Assembly: GCA_900317405.1 (NCBI GenBank)
Contig: ONGP01000005.1
Location: forward strand, 1-64,000
Reading direction: 5' to 3'
From: an uncultured Prevotella sp.
Lineage (GTDB): Bacteria; Bacteroidota; Bacteroidia; Bacteroidales; Bacteroidaceae
DNA: 64,000 nt
Positions within the stretch are counted from its first letter, which is position 1. Each line of letters starts with the position of its first letter. The notes below the pieces were generated by a model. It ran no database searches. It saw nothing but the letters and a program-made list of their open reading frames with translations, and was not told where the DNA came from. The position numbers were made by a program, and so were the translations under genes. Positions 16,685 to 25,625 of the stretch are shown piece by piece.

Positions 16685-18633
16685 TTTTTGTTATTTGTGT
16701 TTATGCCCTTATCCTTAAGGTATGTAATACCCAGTTGGCGGGCTCGTTCTGCATTTCTGTTCTTTAGTTTTTTGGCAGCCTCTGGCTTCTGTTTGGTAAT
16801 CTTCTCTGGCTTCTGCTTATAGATAGGAGTACCTGTAACATTCCAGGTCTGCGTAACATCCCACTTGGCCTTGCACTCTATCTCGCGAGGATAGTAGTAT
16901 ACAGCTTCGGCCTGACGGTCTTCGGCATAGCTGCCAGTATCCCATACACCATTGCCATTGCTGTCGATAAGTGCGCTGATGTAATACTTATCAGGCTTGA
17001 TAAATTTAAATTCGGCCACGTGATTCTTTACTTTAACCTGCTTGACCATCTTGCCAGATGAGTTGAGCAACTGTACTATCATTGCAGAGTCTTCAACTCC
17101 AGTGATGTTGAGTTTCAGTGTGCCGTATTCGTCTTCGGTCTTAATCTTGATACCTTGTTTGAATGGATCAGAAACCTTACCGTAGATGTCGATGAAAGCT
17201 GCAGAGTCTACCTCAAGGCTATACTCTACGCCTGGACGCCAATCGGCCAACAGCTTATAGTTGCGAATCTGATTTGGTATGGGAACCATACGGCAGTCCG
17301 ATTCGTACCACACAGAGTCGATCATGGAATAGAGGTGAACCCCAGCTGTGTCGCAATGTTGCAGTGGTGTGGGCATTTCTATTCTTACTATCTTGTCAGG
17401 ATCCATCGACGCTGGAGCATCGTATTTCACTTCGAGAGGTTTTTCGTGCCAGATGGTGTCTGCCTTCTCGCCACGTTTCATTCTCTTTCCCATGTCCTTG
17501 CGCCACTGGTCCTTCTGCTTGTTCATCTCTTTCTGACGCTTTTCGAACGATACCTTTGCAAGTCCTTCGATAGTGTCAGTCTGATTAATCAGTACGCCAG
17601 CCGAATCAGTCATCAGATAGCTAATCTCCATTCGCAGGGTGTCTTGATTAACAAGAGCCGTATCGCGAAGCCAATAGTGGATGGTGTCTTGCTTCTCGTT
17701 TGTCTCAACCACAAAAGCACTATCGCTGTCGAAGTTTAATCCCTTTATTATAGGTAGTTGTGGGTTGCCGTAGCTAAAGTACATCGAGAACTTATTTGCC
17801 TCTACTCGTTCCGTCTTGATAAGGAAACGGTCTGTTAGTACATGGGTGAAAGCCAACAGAGTGACATCGTCAGGCAGGAAGTGTGTATAGGGCACCTTGA
17901 TAAGTGCGTCGATGTGCAGAGAATCGCGCCAGATGGTATCTGTGCGAGTGTCTGGTTTAGAACCAGGCTCGAATGTAAGGTGATTATAACCTATCATCTC
18001 ACTCTTTTGCGAGAATCGGAAATCACCATCCATATCCTGAAGTGCGTATGCACGATAAGTGCCAGGGGCAACACCTTTCACTACGAAGTGGCCTCGACTG
18101 TCAGTGCGAGATACGCGCAACATTGGTTTGGTCTGGAATGCGGAATCAGCCAGATCATTATACAGGCCCACCATAATACCCTTGATGGGTTCCAGATTGC
18201 TAGCGTCAAGCACATAGCCTGAAACCTCGAAGGTGTCTATTCGCTCACCAGTAGAGAAGCTATAGGTATAGCTGCCCATAGGGTTGTTCTCATTGTTGTC
18301 GCTGATAGCATCGCTAAAGTCGATGGTGTAAGTGGTGTTTGGCATCAACGAATCCTGAAGCTCTACCACAATCTTTTTTCCAGTAGCCTTAATATCAGGC
18401 ACTTCCAGTTGTGGAGGCGATACTATCACCTTGTTGGTAGCATCAGTAAGTTTGATATACTCATCGAAGAGGATGGTAATCTTCTTGGTCGAAATGTTGG
18501 TAGCCTGATCCTCAGGTATGCAGGCAACAACCTTTGGGGGATCGTCATCATACCATCCGCCATCAGGTTGTCCCATTCTGGCACAACCAATCATAACCAA
18601 TGCTATGCAGCAGATATAGAGGAGTTTCTTCAT
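16681..18633 (-). CDS. Ig-like (Big_5) domain lipoprotein
   Basis: A 650-residue lipoprotein with a lipobox ending in MIGC (cysteine 17). An N-terminal bacterial Ig-like domain occupies about 30-135 (PPKVVACIPEDQATNISTKK, ILFDEYIKL). A carboxypeptidase-regulatory-like domain follows (about 140-220; VSGYVLDASNLEPIKGIMVG, FVVKGVAPGTYRAYALQD). The rest is a long beta-rich region and a basic C-terminus. Such proteins are common single-copy genes in Bacteroidetes but have no known job; cell-envelope location is inferred. It overlaps both neighbours by 4 bp and so is tightly coupled to the GH3-type enzyme upstream and the DUF3108 protein downstream. Confidence 0.85.
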   Translation of the reverse strand: MKKLLYICCIALVMIGCARMGQPDGGWYDDDPPKVVACIPEDQATNISTKKITILFDEYIKLTDATNKVIVSPPQLEVPDIKATGKKIVVELQDSLMPNTTYTIDFSDAISDNNENNPMGSYTYSFSTGERIDTFEVSGYVLDASNLEPIKGIMVGLYNDLADSAFQTKPMLRVSRTDSRGHFVVKGVAPGTYRAYALQDMDGDFRFSQKSEMIGYNHLTFEPGSKPDTRTDTIWRDSLHIDALIKVPYTHFLPDDVTLLAFTHVLTDRFLIKTERVEANKFSMYFSYGNPQLPIIKGLNFDSDSAFVVETNEKQDTIHYWLRDTALVNQDTLRMEISYLMTDSAGVLINQTDTIEGLAKVSFEKRQKEMNKQKDQWRKDMGKRMKRGEKADTIWHEKPLEVKYDAPASMDPDKIVRIEMPTPLQHCDTAGVHLYSMIDSVWYESDCRMVPIPNQIRNYKLLADWRPGVEYSLEVDSAAFIDIYGKVSDPFKQGIKIKTEDEYGTLKLNITGVEDSAMIVQLLNSSGKMVKQVKVKNHVAEFKFIKPDKYYISALIDSNGNGVWDTGSYAEDRQAEAVYYYPREIECKAKWDVTQTWNVTGTPIYKQKPEKITKQKPEAAKKLKNRNAERARQLGITYLKDKGINTNNKK

Positions 18634-20138
18634 GCGTTCAACTTCAATAATTGTTCGATATGCTCACGAGAGTTGCTCAGACGAGGCACCTTGTGCTGGC
18701 CACCCAACTTACCTTTCAGCTTGAGCCAATCATTAAACAGATTCTCACGTGCCTCAATGATTTCGAGGTGCTGCAGAGTGATGTTCTTATATCGTTTGGC
18801 CTCGTAGTCGCTGTTGATTTCCTGCAGATGCTTGTCGAGCAAATCGCTGAACTTCTGCAGATCGGCAGGCCGCTTCTTAAACTCGATGAGCCACTGATGG
18901 CGACACTTAGCGTTCTGGTCCATAAACACAGGTGCAGCAGTATATTCGCTCACCTCGGCACCAGTCTGTTCGCAAGCGTAGGCCAATCCCTTTTCAGCAT
19001 TGTCCACAATCAGTTCTTCGCCAAAGGCATTGATAAAGTGCTTGGTGCGACCAGAGATGATGAACTTATAAGGATTGGTAGATGTAAACTGCACTGTATC
19101 GCCAATCTCATAGCGCCACAGTCCGCAACTGGTTGAGATCACCATCGCATAGTTCTTGCCAGTCTCTACACCCCAAAGTGGAACGATGGTAGGATTCTCC
19201 TTGCCTATCTCGTCCATAGGGATAAACTCGTAGAACACATCATAGTCAAGCATCAGCAGCATCGACTTGTCCGTTGGGTCGTTCTGCAGGCCAAAGAATC
19301 CCTCGCTGGCATTATATGTCTCCATATAGTGCATATTGGGCGATGTTATCAGCTCTTCGTACTGCTTGCGATATGGCGTGAAGGCTACTCCGCCGTGGAA
19401 GAATACCTCGATATTTGGCCAAACCTCTTCAAGATGTCTCTTACCTGTAATCTCCATCATGCGAGTGAGTACTGACAGCATCCACGAAGGCACACCTGAC
19501 AAGTTGGTTACGTTCTTATTCATAGCCTCGCGAGCTATGCGGTCGCGCTTTATCTCGAAGTCTGAGAGTAGGGCAGTCTGTTTCTTTGGTACTCTTACAA
19601 GATTAACTAATGGGTTGATATTCTCGATGAGAATGGCACTCAAGTCGCCAACCAGCGAATCCTTAAGATTATAGTTAGGCGAATGACTACCACCCAGAAT
19701 CAGTCCCTTACCGTCAAACATTCTCGACTTGGGATTGTTCTGCAGATACATAGCTACTGCGTCGAAACCTCCACGATAGTGAATCTGCTTAAGTCCGTCC
19801 TGACTCACAGGTATGAACTTCGACTTGTCGTTTGTGGTACCTGATGATTTGGCATACCATTTTACTCGTCCTGGCCAGAGCACATCTGTCTCGCCATGAC
19901 GCATACGATCAATTGACCCTTTCAGTTCTTCGTAGGTATTAACGGGAGTATGTTTTGCGAAATCTTCGTAGCTTTTTGTTGAATCAAAGGCGTGATTTCG
20001 TCCATATTCTGTATCCTTTGCCTTAGTCAAAAGCTTAGTAAGCACAGCTTCTTGGAGAGCTTTGCCTTGGCTGAAGTGCTTTTCGAGCTCTCGCTGTCTT
20101 GGCTCGAACACTTTTCTTGCTATCTTCGTGATACTCAT
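18630..20138 (-). CDS. GH3 auxin-responsive-promoter family adenylase
   Basis: A 502-residue cytoplasmic protein of the GH3 family (named after plant enzymes that join amino acids to hormones through an acyl-adenylate; not glycoside hydrolase family 3). Family features include YAKSSGTTNDKSKFIPVS near residue 117, the ATP-binding phosphate loop of adenylases, then HGGVAFTPYR, YNASEGFFGLQ and IISGRTKHFINAFGEEL. Bacterial members are common in Bacteroidetes with unknown substrate. First gene of the operon with the Ig-like lipoprotein and DUF3108 protein; overlap with the next gene is 4 bp. It may activate an envelope-related acid (inference). Confidence 0.87.
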   Translation of the reverse strand: MSITKIARKVFEPRQRELEKHFSQGKALQEAVLTKLLTKAKDTEYGRNHAFDSTKSYEDFAKHTPVNTYEELKGSIDRMRHGETDVLWPGRVKWYAKSSGTTNDKSKFIPVSQDGLKQIHYRGGFDAVAMYLQNNPKSRMFDGKGLILGGSHSPNYNLKDSLVGDLSAILIENINPLVNLVRVPKKQTALLSDFEIKRDRIAREAMNKNVTNLSGVPSWMLSVLTRMMEITGKRHLEEVWPNIEVFFHGGVAFTPYRKQYEELITSPNMHYMETYNASEGFFGLQNDPTDKSMLLMLDYDVFYEFIPMDEIGKENPTIVPLWGVETGKNYAMVISTSCGLWRYEIGDTVQFTSTNPYKFIISGRTKHFINAFGEELIVDNAEKGLAYACEQTGAEVSEYTAAPVFMDQNAKCRHQWLIEFKKRPADLQKFSDLLDKHLQEINSDYEAKRYKNITLQHLEIIEARENLFNDWLKLKGKLGGQHKVPRLSNSREHIEQLLKLNA

Positions 20139-20140
20139 TA

Positions 20141-20165
20141 TTGCACGTTTTTGCGTGCAAAATTA
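20141..20165 (-). promoter_or_regulatory. Promoter box and small inverted repeat before the GH3 adenylase
   Basis: On the minus strand, 20165-20158 reads TAATTTTG (TAnnTTTG type), 19 bp before the ATG. Overlapping it is a perfect 7-bp inverted repeat, TTGCACG at 20141-20147 and CGTGCAA at 20154-20160, which could be an operator or a leader hairpin. Confidence 0.5.
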
Positions 20166-20206
20166 CGCAATTCCCTTGTAATGGGGGAATATTTTTCGTT
20201 TTTTTA

Positions 20207-21448
20207 TCATTTAAGATGTAATCTTAATCCAAACTGGACTGATGGTGCCAATGGATGCTCTTTGTAATAGTGCTCCAAGGATGTACCATCGTTGAAGTAA
20301 TAGCCCAGCGAGGGTTCGAGATAAAGGCCGAACTGTCGTGTAAAATTGTACTCTGCACCTGCAGAAGCGTTTATCGACAACTGCCATGGACGCGACTTGA
20401 TTTCTCCATCTATGGATACCTTTGCGCTTACACACTTCTCTATCAGTGTTCCGCCAGCAACATATATGTTAAAATGGTCTGTAGCTAATAGCTTATACGA
20501 CAATCCCACAGGGATTCCAACATAGTTAAGTTCTTGGTCGTAGTCAAGATTACTATGCTGTGGAATGCTGAACTCTGACTTGAGATATGTGTAGCTGATA
20601 CCGCTAAGCAGGGCAAGGCGATTGTTTAGCTGGTATTGCAGCGAGAGTCCCAGGCGTAGAGGTATGTGATGCTTGGCTTCTACATCGGCCATTGTATATG
20701 CCGAGGCAATGTTATATTTGTCAACTATCTCATTTTTATACATATGTGAGTTTAGGTAGTCAGCAGGACTGGCATTGTTGTATACAGGTTGTGTATTCAT
20801 TGAGCTGGCATAGTCGTTAGCGGCAAGCAAAAGTCCGTTAGAGCCGGTTATGCCTATGGTCCACTTGTTGGATTTGTCTGAATGCGAGGCTGTTGTAGTT
20901 GGTTCTATAACCTCTGGAAGATAAGTCGACTTAGGTTGGTGATTCTCTGGCTTGGGCATAGTCTCACTATCATCAGATGCGGTCATCTGTGGTTGCTCTG
21001 ATGGTTGTTCACTTTCTGATGATTGCTCTACGATGGCTTCGTCCATATTATTAGTTGTTGCAAGGGCCAGCAACTTTGGCTTGGAAGCAATTGGCTTTTT
21101 GGAGGCTACCATAGGTACAGATGGAACAGAAGGCTCCTCAGTATTTGCTGGCTGGTCGTTGAGTTTTTCAGTCTCCTGATTAGCTGGGTTTGATACAATG
21201 ACGTTGTTGTTATTGTTAGCCTCCAGCTTAGTCTCGCTTTCGTCGAACTGATAGAATGCGAAGAAACCTAAAATTGCCAGGACTACAGCAGCTGCAGCCC
21301 AGATCCATCGGCGGATTGCGACAGGTTTGTGCGCAGGTGCAGGCTCCAGGTTCATCTCGCTACTGATGGCCTCCCAGAGTCCTGCTGGTGGAGTCATCTT
21401 GTGGCCCTCCAGCTTCTGCTTCATTTGCTTTGTCCAATTCTCCTTCAT
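20207..21448 (-). CDS. Membrane-anchored anti-sigma-like protein with outer-membrane beta-barrel domain
   Basis: A 413-residue protein with no cleavable signal. Residues 1-45 form a short cytoplasmic segment (LWEAISSEMN), residues 48-67 one membrane helix, and about 70-190 a low-complexity linker rich in Glu, Ser, Pro and Thr. Residues 200-413 are an outer-membrane beta-barrel of the PorT type (PLRLGLSLQYQLNNRLALLS, GIPVGLSYKL, AGAEYNFTRQFGLYLEPSLG, ending VQFGLRLHLK). The gene overlaps the preceding ECF sigma gene by 4 bp, the usual place for an anti-sigma factor. The combination suggests it holds the sigma factor through its N-terminus and spans to the outer membrane; that reading is inference. 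Confidence 0.75.
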   Translation of the reverse strand: MKENWTKQMKQKLEGHKMTPPAGLWEAISSEMNLEPAPAHKPVAIRRWIWAAAAVVLAILGFFAFYQFDESETKLEANNNNNVIVSNPANQETEKLNDQPANTEEPSVPSVPMVASKKPIASKPKLLALATTNNMDEAIVEQSSESEQPSEQPQMTASDDSETMPKPENHQPKSTYLPEVIEPTTTASHSDKSNKWTIGITGSNGLLLAANDYASSMNTQPVYNNASPADYLNSHMYKNEIVDKYNIASAYTMADVEAKHHIPLRLGLSLQYQLNNRLALLSGISYTYLKSEFSIPQHSNLDYDQELNYVGIPVGLSYKLLATDHFNIYVAGGTLIEKCVSAKVSIDGEIKSRPWQLSINASAGAEYNFTRQFGLYLEPSLGYYFNDGTSLEHYYKEHPLAPSVQFGLRLHLK

Positions 21449-22026
21449 CCCTTCTCGATTATAAGTTCCTTAATTCTGCGCGTCAGCCATTGTTTGGCGT
21501 AATGTAGTTGAGAGGCTGATGTGCCCTCTTTTATACCTAGTAGTTCGGCTATCTGCCGATGAGAGTAGTTTTCGAACACATATAGGTTCACCACCGTTCT
21601 GTATCCATCAGGCAATTCGCTTATCAGTTGATGCAGTTCATCGGGTGTAATCCGTTCTGTATCAGGTGCTTCTTCATCCGCCATAGCCTCGTCGGCTATC
21701 GTGTCCTGCTCTATAAACTGCAGTTTCTTCTTGTTTCTCAAGAATGTTAGCGCCTCGTTGGCTACCACCTTTTTCATCCACGCCTTTAGCGATTCTTCGC
21801 CTCGATACTCCAGAGTCGCAATCGACGTGAATATCTTTACAAAACTGTTTTGCAGCACATCCTTCGCATCATCGTCGATAGGTATATATCTATAGCAGAC
21901 CGATGAAAGCTCACCAATGTACATCTGGTATAGCTCGCTCATCGCCCGTTGGTCTTTCTGACGTATACGTTCAACGATATTACTGACCATTTCTTGCCTT
22001 GTTCTACTTTTAGAATCCAAAAGCAC
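21445..22026 (-). CDS. ECF-type RNA polymerase sigma factor
   Basis: A 193-residue sigma-70 family factor of the extracytoplasmic-function class. Region 2 is seen as MSELYQMYIGELSSVCYRYI and DAKDVLQNSFVKIF. Region 4 is LPDGYRTVVNLYVFENYSHR, IAELLGIKEGTSASQLHYAK. A longer linker with acidic residues (DEAMADEEAPDTERITPDEL) separates them. The start at 22026 is the first in frame; an alternative is the methionine 12 codons in (21990, MVSNIVERIRQKDQ). It is followed by the barrel-type partner with a 4-bp overlap. Confidence 0.9.
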   Translation of the reverse strand: MLLDSKSRTRQEMVSNIVERIRQKDQRAMSELYQMYIGELSSVCYRYIPIDDDAKDVLQNSFVKIFTSIATLEYRGEESLKAWMKKVVANEALTFLRNKKKLQFIEQDTIADEAMADEEAPDTERITPDELHQLISELPDGYRTVVNLYVFENYSHRQIAELLGIKEGTSASQLHYAKQWLTRRIKELIIEKG

Positions 22027-22089
22027 TCTAATCTTGTATGGGAAAGGTTTCTTTTTTAATTCTTTAACATTGTTGGATACAAATCGAGG

Positions 22090-22111
22090 CCGCCATTTGG
22101 CGACCTCATAT
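22090..22111 (-). terminator. Possible terminator after rnc
   Basis: The 9-bp arms 22090-22098 and 22103-22111 (GAGGCCGCC / GGCGACCTC on the plus strand) pair with one G-T wobble around a four-base loop, directly after the rnc stop codon. The following T run is weak. Confidence 0.5.
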
Positions 22112-22116
22112 TGTAT

Positions 22117-23136
22117 TTAATCGTCTGCGAAGGCAGCTGCTTCTGCTTCGGCAATAATTTCCTCGCGCGATTTCTCTTTGTGAGAGATATCCGACAGGTC
22201 GAACTCTTTATCGGTGAAGTCTATTGTTGGCGCCTTCTTGGGCTTCTCCGCTGGCTTAGCTGCAACCTCTTCTACTACAGGCTCTTCCTGCTCGATTATG
22301 AAGTTCTGCTGCTCCTTTTCTGGATCGGGCACAGCCATTGCTGGCTCTTCTTCCATCTGGGTGCGAGCAGTCTTGGCTGCAAACACTGCATCTACAAATT
22401 GTGGTTCGCGCTTAAGTCGCTGCAGGGTATCCTTCGATGCCTTCTGCTGGGCTTCTTTCTTCGAGTAGCCTGAACCACTCTCGCCGTTCACGCCCTCAAT
22501 CTGTACCATATAGGTGAAAACTGGACTTCCGTTCTCGTCTTTCTTCTGCTTTGTGAGTTTATACTCCAAACGTACACGATTCTTCTGACTCCATTCCAGC
22601 AACTTCGACTTGAAGTTAACCTCCTTGAATGCCACCTTATCTATGTCTATATACTTGCCCAAAACCTGATTCTCGAAGAACCACAGACAAGCCTCGTATC
22701 CACGATCCAGATAGATGGCACCCACAAGTGCCTCGAATGCATTGCCCTCTACGTAGCTGTTGTGAGATGTTGAGTGGCCAGCTGAAAGAACCAGATTGCT
22801 CAATCGCATTTCTGCGGCCAGTTTACCCAGCGTCTCACGACTCACGAGTTTCGATCGTGTGTTGGTCAGGAATCCCTCGCGCTTACCCTCATAGTGACGG
22901 TAAACGATGTAGCCTACAGCAGCGTCGAGTATAGCATCACCCAGAAACTCCAGTCGCTCGTTGTTCAGCGGCTTGCCCTTGTCGTTGCGCTTGCGGATGC
23001 TCTTGTGCATCAGCGCCATTTTGTAATACTCGATGTTGTGAGGATAGAATCCCAGTATCTCGTAAAGAGAAGAAAAAAGCTCCTTCTCCTTGCGGAAAGG
23101 GAGCTTGATTCTATCAATGATGTTATTAAGCTTCAT
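22117..23136 (-). CDS. rnc: Ribonuclease III with acidic C-terminal tail
   Basis: A 339-residue endonuclease that cuts double-stranded RNA, including rRNA precursors. The catalytic signature NNERLEFLGDAIL is at about residues 58-70, with a second acidic cluster near EGNAFEALVGAIYLDRG. A double-stranded-RNA-binding domain follows (about 175-250; KSKLLEWSQKNRVRLEYKL, GSGYSKKEAQQKASKDTLQRL). The last 80 or so residues form an acidic, Glu/Pro/Ala-rich tail absent from the 226-residue E. coli enzyme. The gene overlaps fabF by 11 bp, giving the acpP-fabF-rnc order seen across Bacteroidetes. Confidence 0.95.
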   Translation of the reverse strand: MKLNNIIDRIKLPFRKEKELFSSLYEILGFYPHNIEYYKMALMHKSIRKRNDKGKPLNNERLEFLGDAILDAAVGYIVYRHYEGKREGFLTNTRSKLVSRETLGKLAAEMRLSNLVLSAGHSTSHNSYVEGNAFEALVGAIYLDRGYEACLWFFENQVLGKYIDIDKVAFKEVNFKSKLLEWSQKNRVRLEYKLTKQKKDENGSPVFTYMVQIEGVNGESGSGYSKKEAQQKASKDTLQRLKREPQFVDAVFAAKTARTQMEEEPAMAVPDPEKEQQNFIIEQEEPVVEEVAAKPAEKPKKAPTIDFTDKEFDLSDISHKEKSREEIIAEAEAAAFADD

Positions 23137-24388
23137 ACTTCTTGAATACTACACAAGCGTTGTGACCACCAAAGCCGAAGGTATTGCTGAGACCAGCACG
23201 TACCACACGCTTCTGAGCCTTGTTGAATGTGAAGTTCAGGTTGTAATCAATCTCAGGATCCTCATCTCCATCCTCGTGGTTGATTGTTGGAGGAATGATA
23301 TCGTTCTTAACAGCCAGAACGGTAGCCATTGCCTCAACAGCACCAGCGGCACCCAGCAGGTGACCTGTCATTGACTTGGTAGAAGAGATGTTGAGCTTGA
23401 AGGCTGCATCGCCAAATACCTCCTTGATGGCCTTAGCCTCAGAGATATCACCAACGTGGGTAGAAGTACCGTGTACGTTGATGTAGTCGATGTCCTCAGG
23501 CTTCATGCCTGCATCCTCGAGTGCGTTCTGCATAACGAGCTTAGCACCAAGACCCTCTGGGTGAGAAGCTGTGATGTGGTGAGCGTCAGCGCTCATACCA
23601 GCACCTACCATCTCTGCATAGATCTTAGCACCACGAGCCTTAGCGTGCTCCAGTTCCTCAAGGATCAAGCAACCAGAACCCTCGGCCATGATGAATCCAT
23701 CGCGGCTAGCGCTGAATGGACGGCTTGCCTTCTCTGGCTCGTCGTTGCGAGTAGAGAGAGCGTGCATGGCATTGAAACCACCTACACCAGTAGCGCAGAT
23801 AGCAGCCTCGGCACCACCAGCAACGATAGCGTTAGCCTTGCCCAGACGAATCAGGTTGAAGGCGTCGGCCAGTGCGTTTGATGAAGATGCACAAGCTGAA
23901 GCGGTGATATAGTTGGGGCCATGGAAGCCATACATGATTGAAATCTGACCAGCTGCGATATCAGCGATCATCTTGGGGATGAAGAATGGGTTGAACTTAG
24001 GACCATCGGCCTCGTGAACACCATAGTACTTTACCTCGTCCTCGAAGGTCTTAATTCCACCGATACCTACGCCATATACTACGCCGATACGGTTTTTGTC
24101 TTCAGCCTCCAGATCCATACCGCTATCCTCAACGGCCTGCTTGGCAGCAATCAGGGCCAGCTGTGTGTAGCGGTCCATCTTACGAGCCTCTTTGCGATCC
24201 AGAAAATCGTTCACGTTGAGGTTCTTTACCTCACAAGCGAACTTGGTTTTGAAGTTTGTTGTATCGAAACTTGTAATAGGTGCTGCGCCACTTACTCCGT
24301 TGAGCAGGTTATTCCACATCTCATCAGGAGTGTTGCCCACTGGCGTAACTGCGCCAAGACCTGTTACAACTACTCTTTTTAATTCCAT
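23126..24388 (-). CDS. fabF: Beta-ketoacyl-ACP synthase II
   Basis: A 420-residue cytoplasmic condensing enzyme that extends acyl chains on acyl carrier protein with malonyl-ACP in fatty acid synthesis. The start is VVVTGLGAVTPVGNT. The catalytic cysteine is in TASACASSSNA (about residue 165), and the two active-site histidines are in NVHGTSTHVGD and SMTGHLLGAAG. The end, LSNTFGFGGHNACVVFKKY, is canonical. It lies downstream of acpP, separated by a 100-bp spacer carrying an inverted repeat, and overlaps rnc by 11 bp. Confidence 0.97.
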   Translation of the reverse strand: MELKRVVVTGLGAVTPVGNTPDEMWNNLLNGVSGAAPITSFDTTNFKTKFACEVKNLNVNDFLDRKEARKMDRYTQLALIAAKQAVEDSGMDLEAEDKNRIGVVYGVGIGGIKTFEDEVKYYGVHEADGPKFNPFFIPKMIADIAAGQISIMYGFHGPNYITASACASSSNALADAFNLIRLGKANAIVAGGAEAAICATGVGGFNAMHALSTRNDEPEKASRPFSASRDGFIMAEGSGCLILEELEHAKARGAKIYAEMVGAGMSADAHHITASHPEGLGAKLVMQNALEDAGMKPEDIDYINVHGTSTHVGDISEAKAIKEVFGDAAFKLNISSTKSMTGHLLGAAGAVEAMATVLAVKNDIIPPTINHEDGDEDPEIDYNLNFTFNKAQKRVVRAGLSNTFGFGGHNACVVFKKYEA

Positions 24389-24395
24389 AAGCTTA

Positions 24396-24486
24396 AAATT
24401 GAAAAATCAAAAAATTGAAAAATTGAAGAACGAATCCAGGATGAAGCCTGAACTTCCATTCTTCAATTCTTCAATCCTTCAATTCT
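24396..24486. repeat. Inverted repeat of ATTGAA-type units between acpP and fabF
   Basis: The left arm (about 24396-24432) contains repeated ATTGAAAA/ATTGAAGA units and the right arm (about 24459-24486) their complements (TTCAATTC, TTCAATCC). They pair imperfectly around a loop of roughly 27 bases. In the acpP-fabF transcript this would form a long A-U-rich hairpin. Its position between a highly expressed gene and its downstream partner would suit differential expression (inference). Confidence 0.6.
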
Positions 24487-24493
24487 GAAAAAT

Positions 24494-24730
24494 TTATTTT
24501 GCGTTCTCCTCGATGTAAGCGATGGCGTCACCAACGGTACCGATCTTCTCAGCCTTATCATCGGGAATAGAAATACCAAACTCCTTTTCGAACTCCATGA
24601 TCAGCTCAACGGTATCCAGTGAGTCTGCACCCAGGTCGTTTGTGAAGCTAGCCTCTGCCTTTACTTCAGCCTCATCTACACCGAGTTTGTCTACGATAAT
24701 TGCCTTTACTTTGCTTTCAATTTCTGACAT
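24494..24730 (-). CDS. acpP: Acyl carrier protein
   Basis: A 78-residue acidic protein that carries growing acyl chains in fatty acid synthesis. The phosphopantetheine attachment serine is in [19 protein letters not shown] (about residue 38), the canonical DSLD motif. Length and the acidic helix pattern are typical. First gene of the acpP-fabF-rnc set. Confidence 0.98.
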   Translation of the reverse strand: MSEIESKVKAIIVDKLGVDEAEVKAEASFTNDLGADSLDTVELIMEFEKEFGISIPDDKAEKIGTVGDAIAYIEENAK

Positions 24731-24981
24731 AATTGTAATAATTTAATTTGTTAATAATGATGTTGCTATCTTGAAATTTTCCGGCATTTCGCCGAAATCG
24801 GGTGCAAAGTAACACATTTTCTTTCACTTATGCAAATATTTTTAAGAAAAACTTACTTTCGTTTGCACACAATAGGGTGATTTGTGCAAAAATATGCCGT
24901 TTTTTGGTGTTGCGTATACTATAAAAATGCAAATTATTGCGTTTTTCTTCAATTTTAGTTGGTTATTTGAAAAACTTTCTG

Positions 24982-24989
24982 TAGTTTTG
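24982..24989 (+). promoter_or_regulatory. TAnnTTTG box for the DUF4254 operon
   Basis: TAGTTTTG is 21 bp upstream of the ATG at 25011. The open frame extends further upstream to 24882, but this box lies inside that extension, which supports 25011 as the real start. Confidence 0.6.
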
Positions 24990-25010
24990 CAAAATCAAAC
25001 TAATATAAAT

Positions 25011-25616
25011 ATGTCATTTACATCAGAAGCGAATAGTATTTTTAACCGGGCTATCAATGATTATCATCTTACAGACGATGTTAACACGCCCTTGAAGAAT
25101 CCATATCAGAAAGACAGTATCCAATACAGTCTGTACACCAAGTGCTGGATCGATACAGTCCAGTGGCACTATGAGGATATCATACGCGATCCGCATATCG
25201 ACCCTATCGAGGCTCTGCAGCTTAAGCGTCGTATCGACCGCAGCAATCAGGATCGTACCGACTTGGTTGAGGAGATTGACTCATGGTTCCGCCAATATTA
25301 TAATAAGGTGAAGCCCCTGCCTGAGGCCCGTCTCAACACTGAGAGTCCAGCATGGGCTGTCGACCGCTTGAGCATTCTGGCCCTGAAGATATTCCACATG
25401 CAGGAGCAGGTGGATCGTACAGATGCTGAGCCTAAGCATATCGAGAGATGTAAGGCTAAGCTGGCCGTACTGCTCGAACAGCAGAAGGATCTGTCGCTGG
25501 CCATCGATCAGTTGCTCGAGGACATCGAGGCTGGCCGCAAATACATGAAGGTGTATCGCCAGATGAAGATGTACAACGATCCTGCTACTAATCCTATTCT
25601 TTATAATCAGAAGTAA
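25011..25616 (+). CDS. DUF4254 protein
   Basis: A 201-residue soluble protein matching DUF4254, a family of unknown function often next to lipopolysaccharide glycosyltransferase genes in Bacteroidetes. It begins MSFTSEANSIFNRAINDYH. The charged helical body includes KCWIDTVQWHYEDIIRDP, LKRRIDRSNQDRTDLVEEID and a heptad-like C-terminal half. No signal or membrane segment. I chose 25011 rather than the upstream in-frame ATG at 24882 because a promoter box lies at 24982-24989 and the upstream translation looks non-coding (Phe-rich). The GT9 gene starts 9 bp after its stop. Confidence 0.85.
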   Translation: MSFTSEANSIFNRAINDYHLTDDVNTPLKNPYQKDSIQYSLYTKCWIDTVQWHYEDIIRDPHIDPIEALQLKRRIDRSNQDRTDLVEEIDSWFRQYYNKVKPLPEARLNTESPAWAVDRLSILALKIFHMQEQVDRTDAEPKHIERCKAKLAVLLEQQKDLSLAIDQLLEDIEAGRKYMKVYRQMKMYNDPATNPILYNQK

Positions 25617-25625
25617 AAAAGCCTA

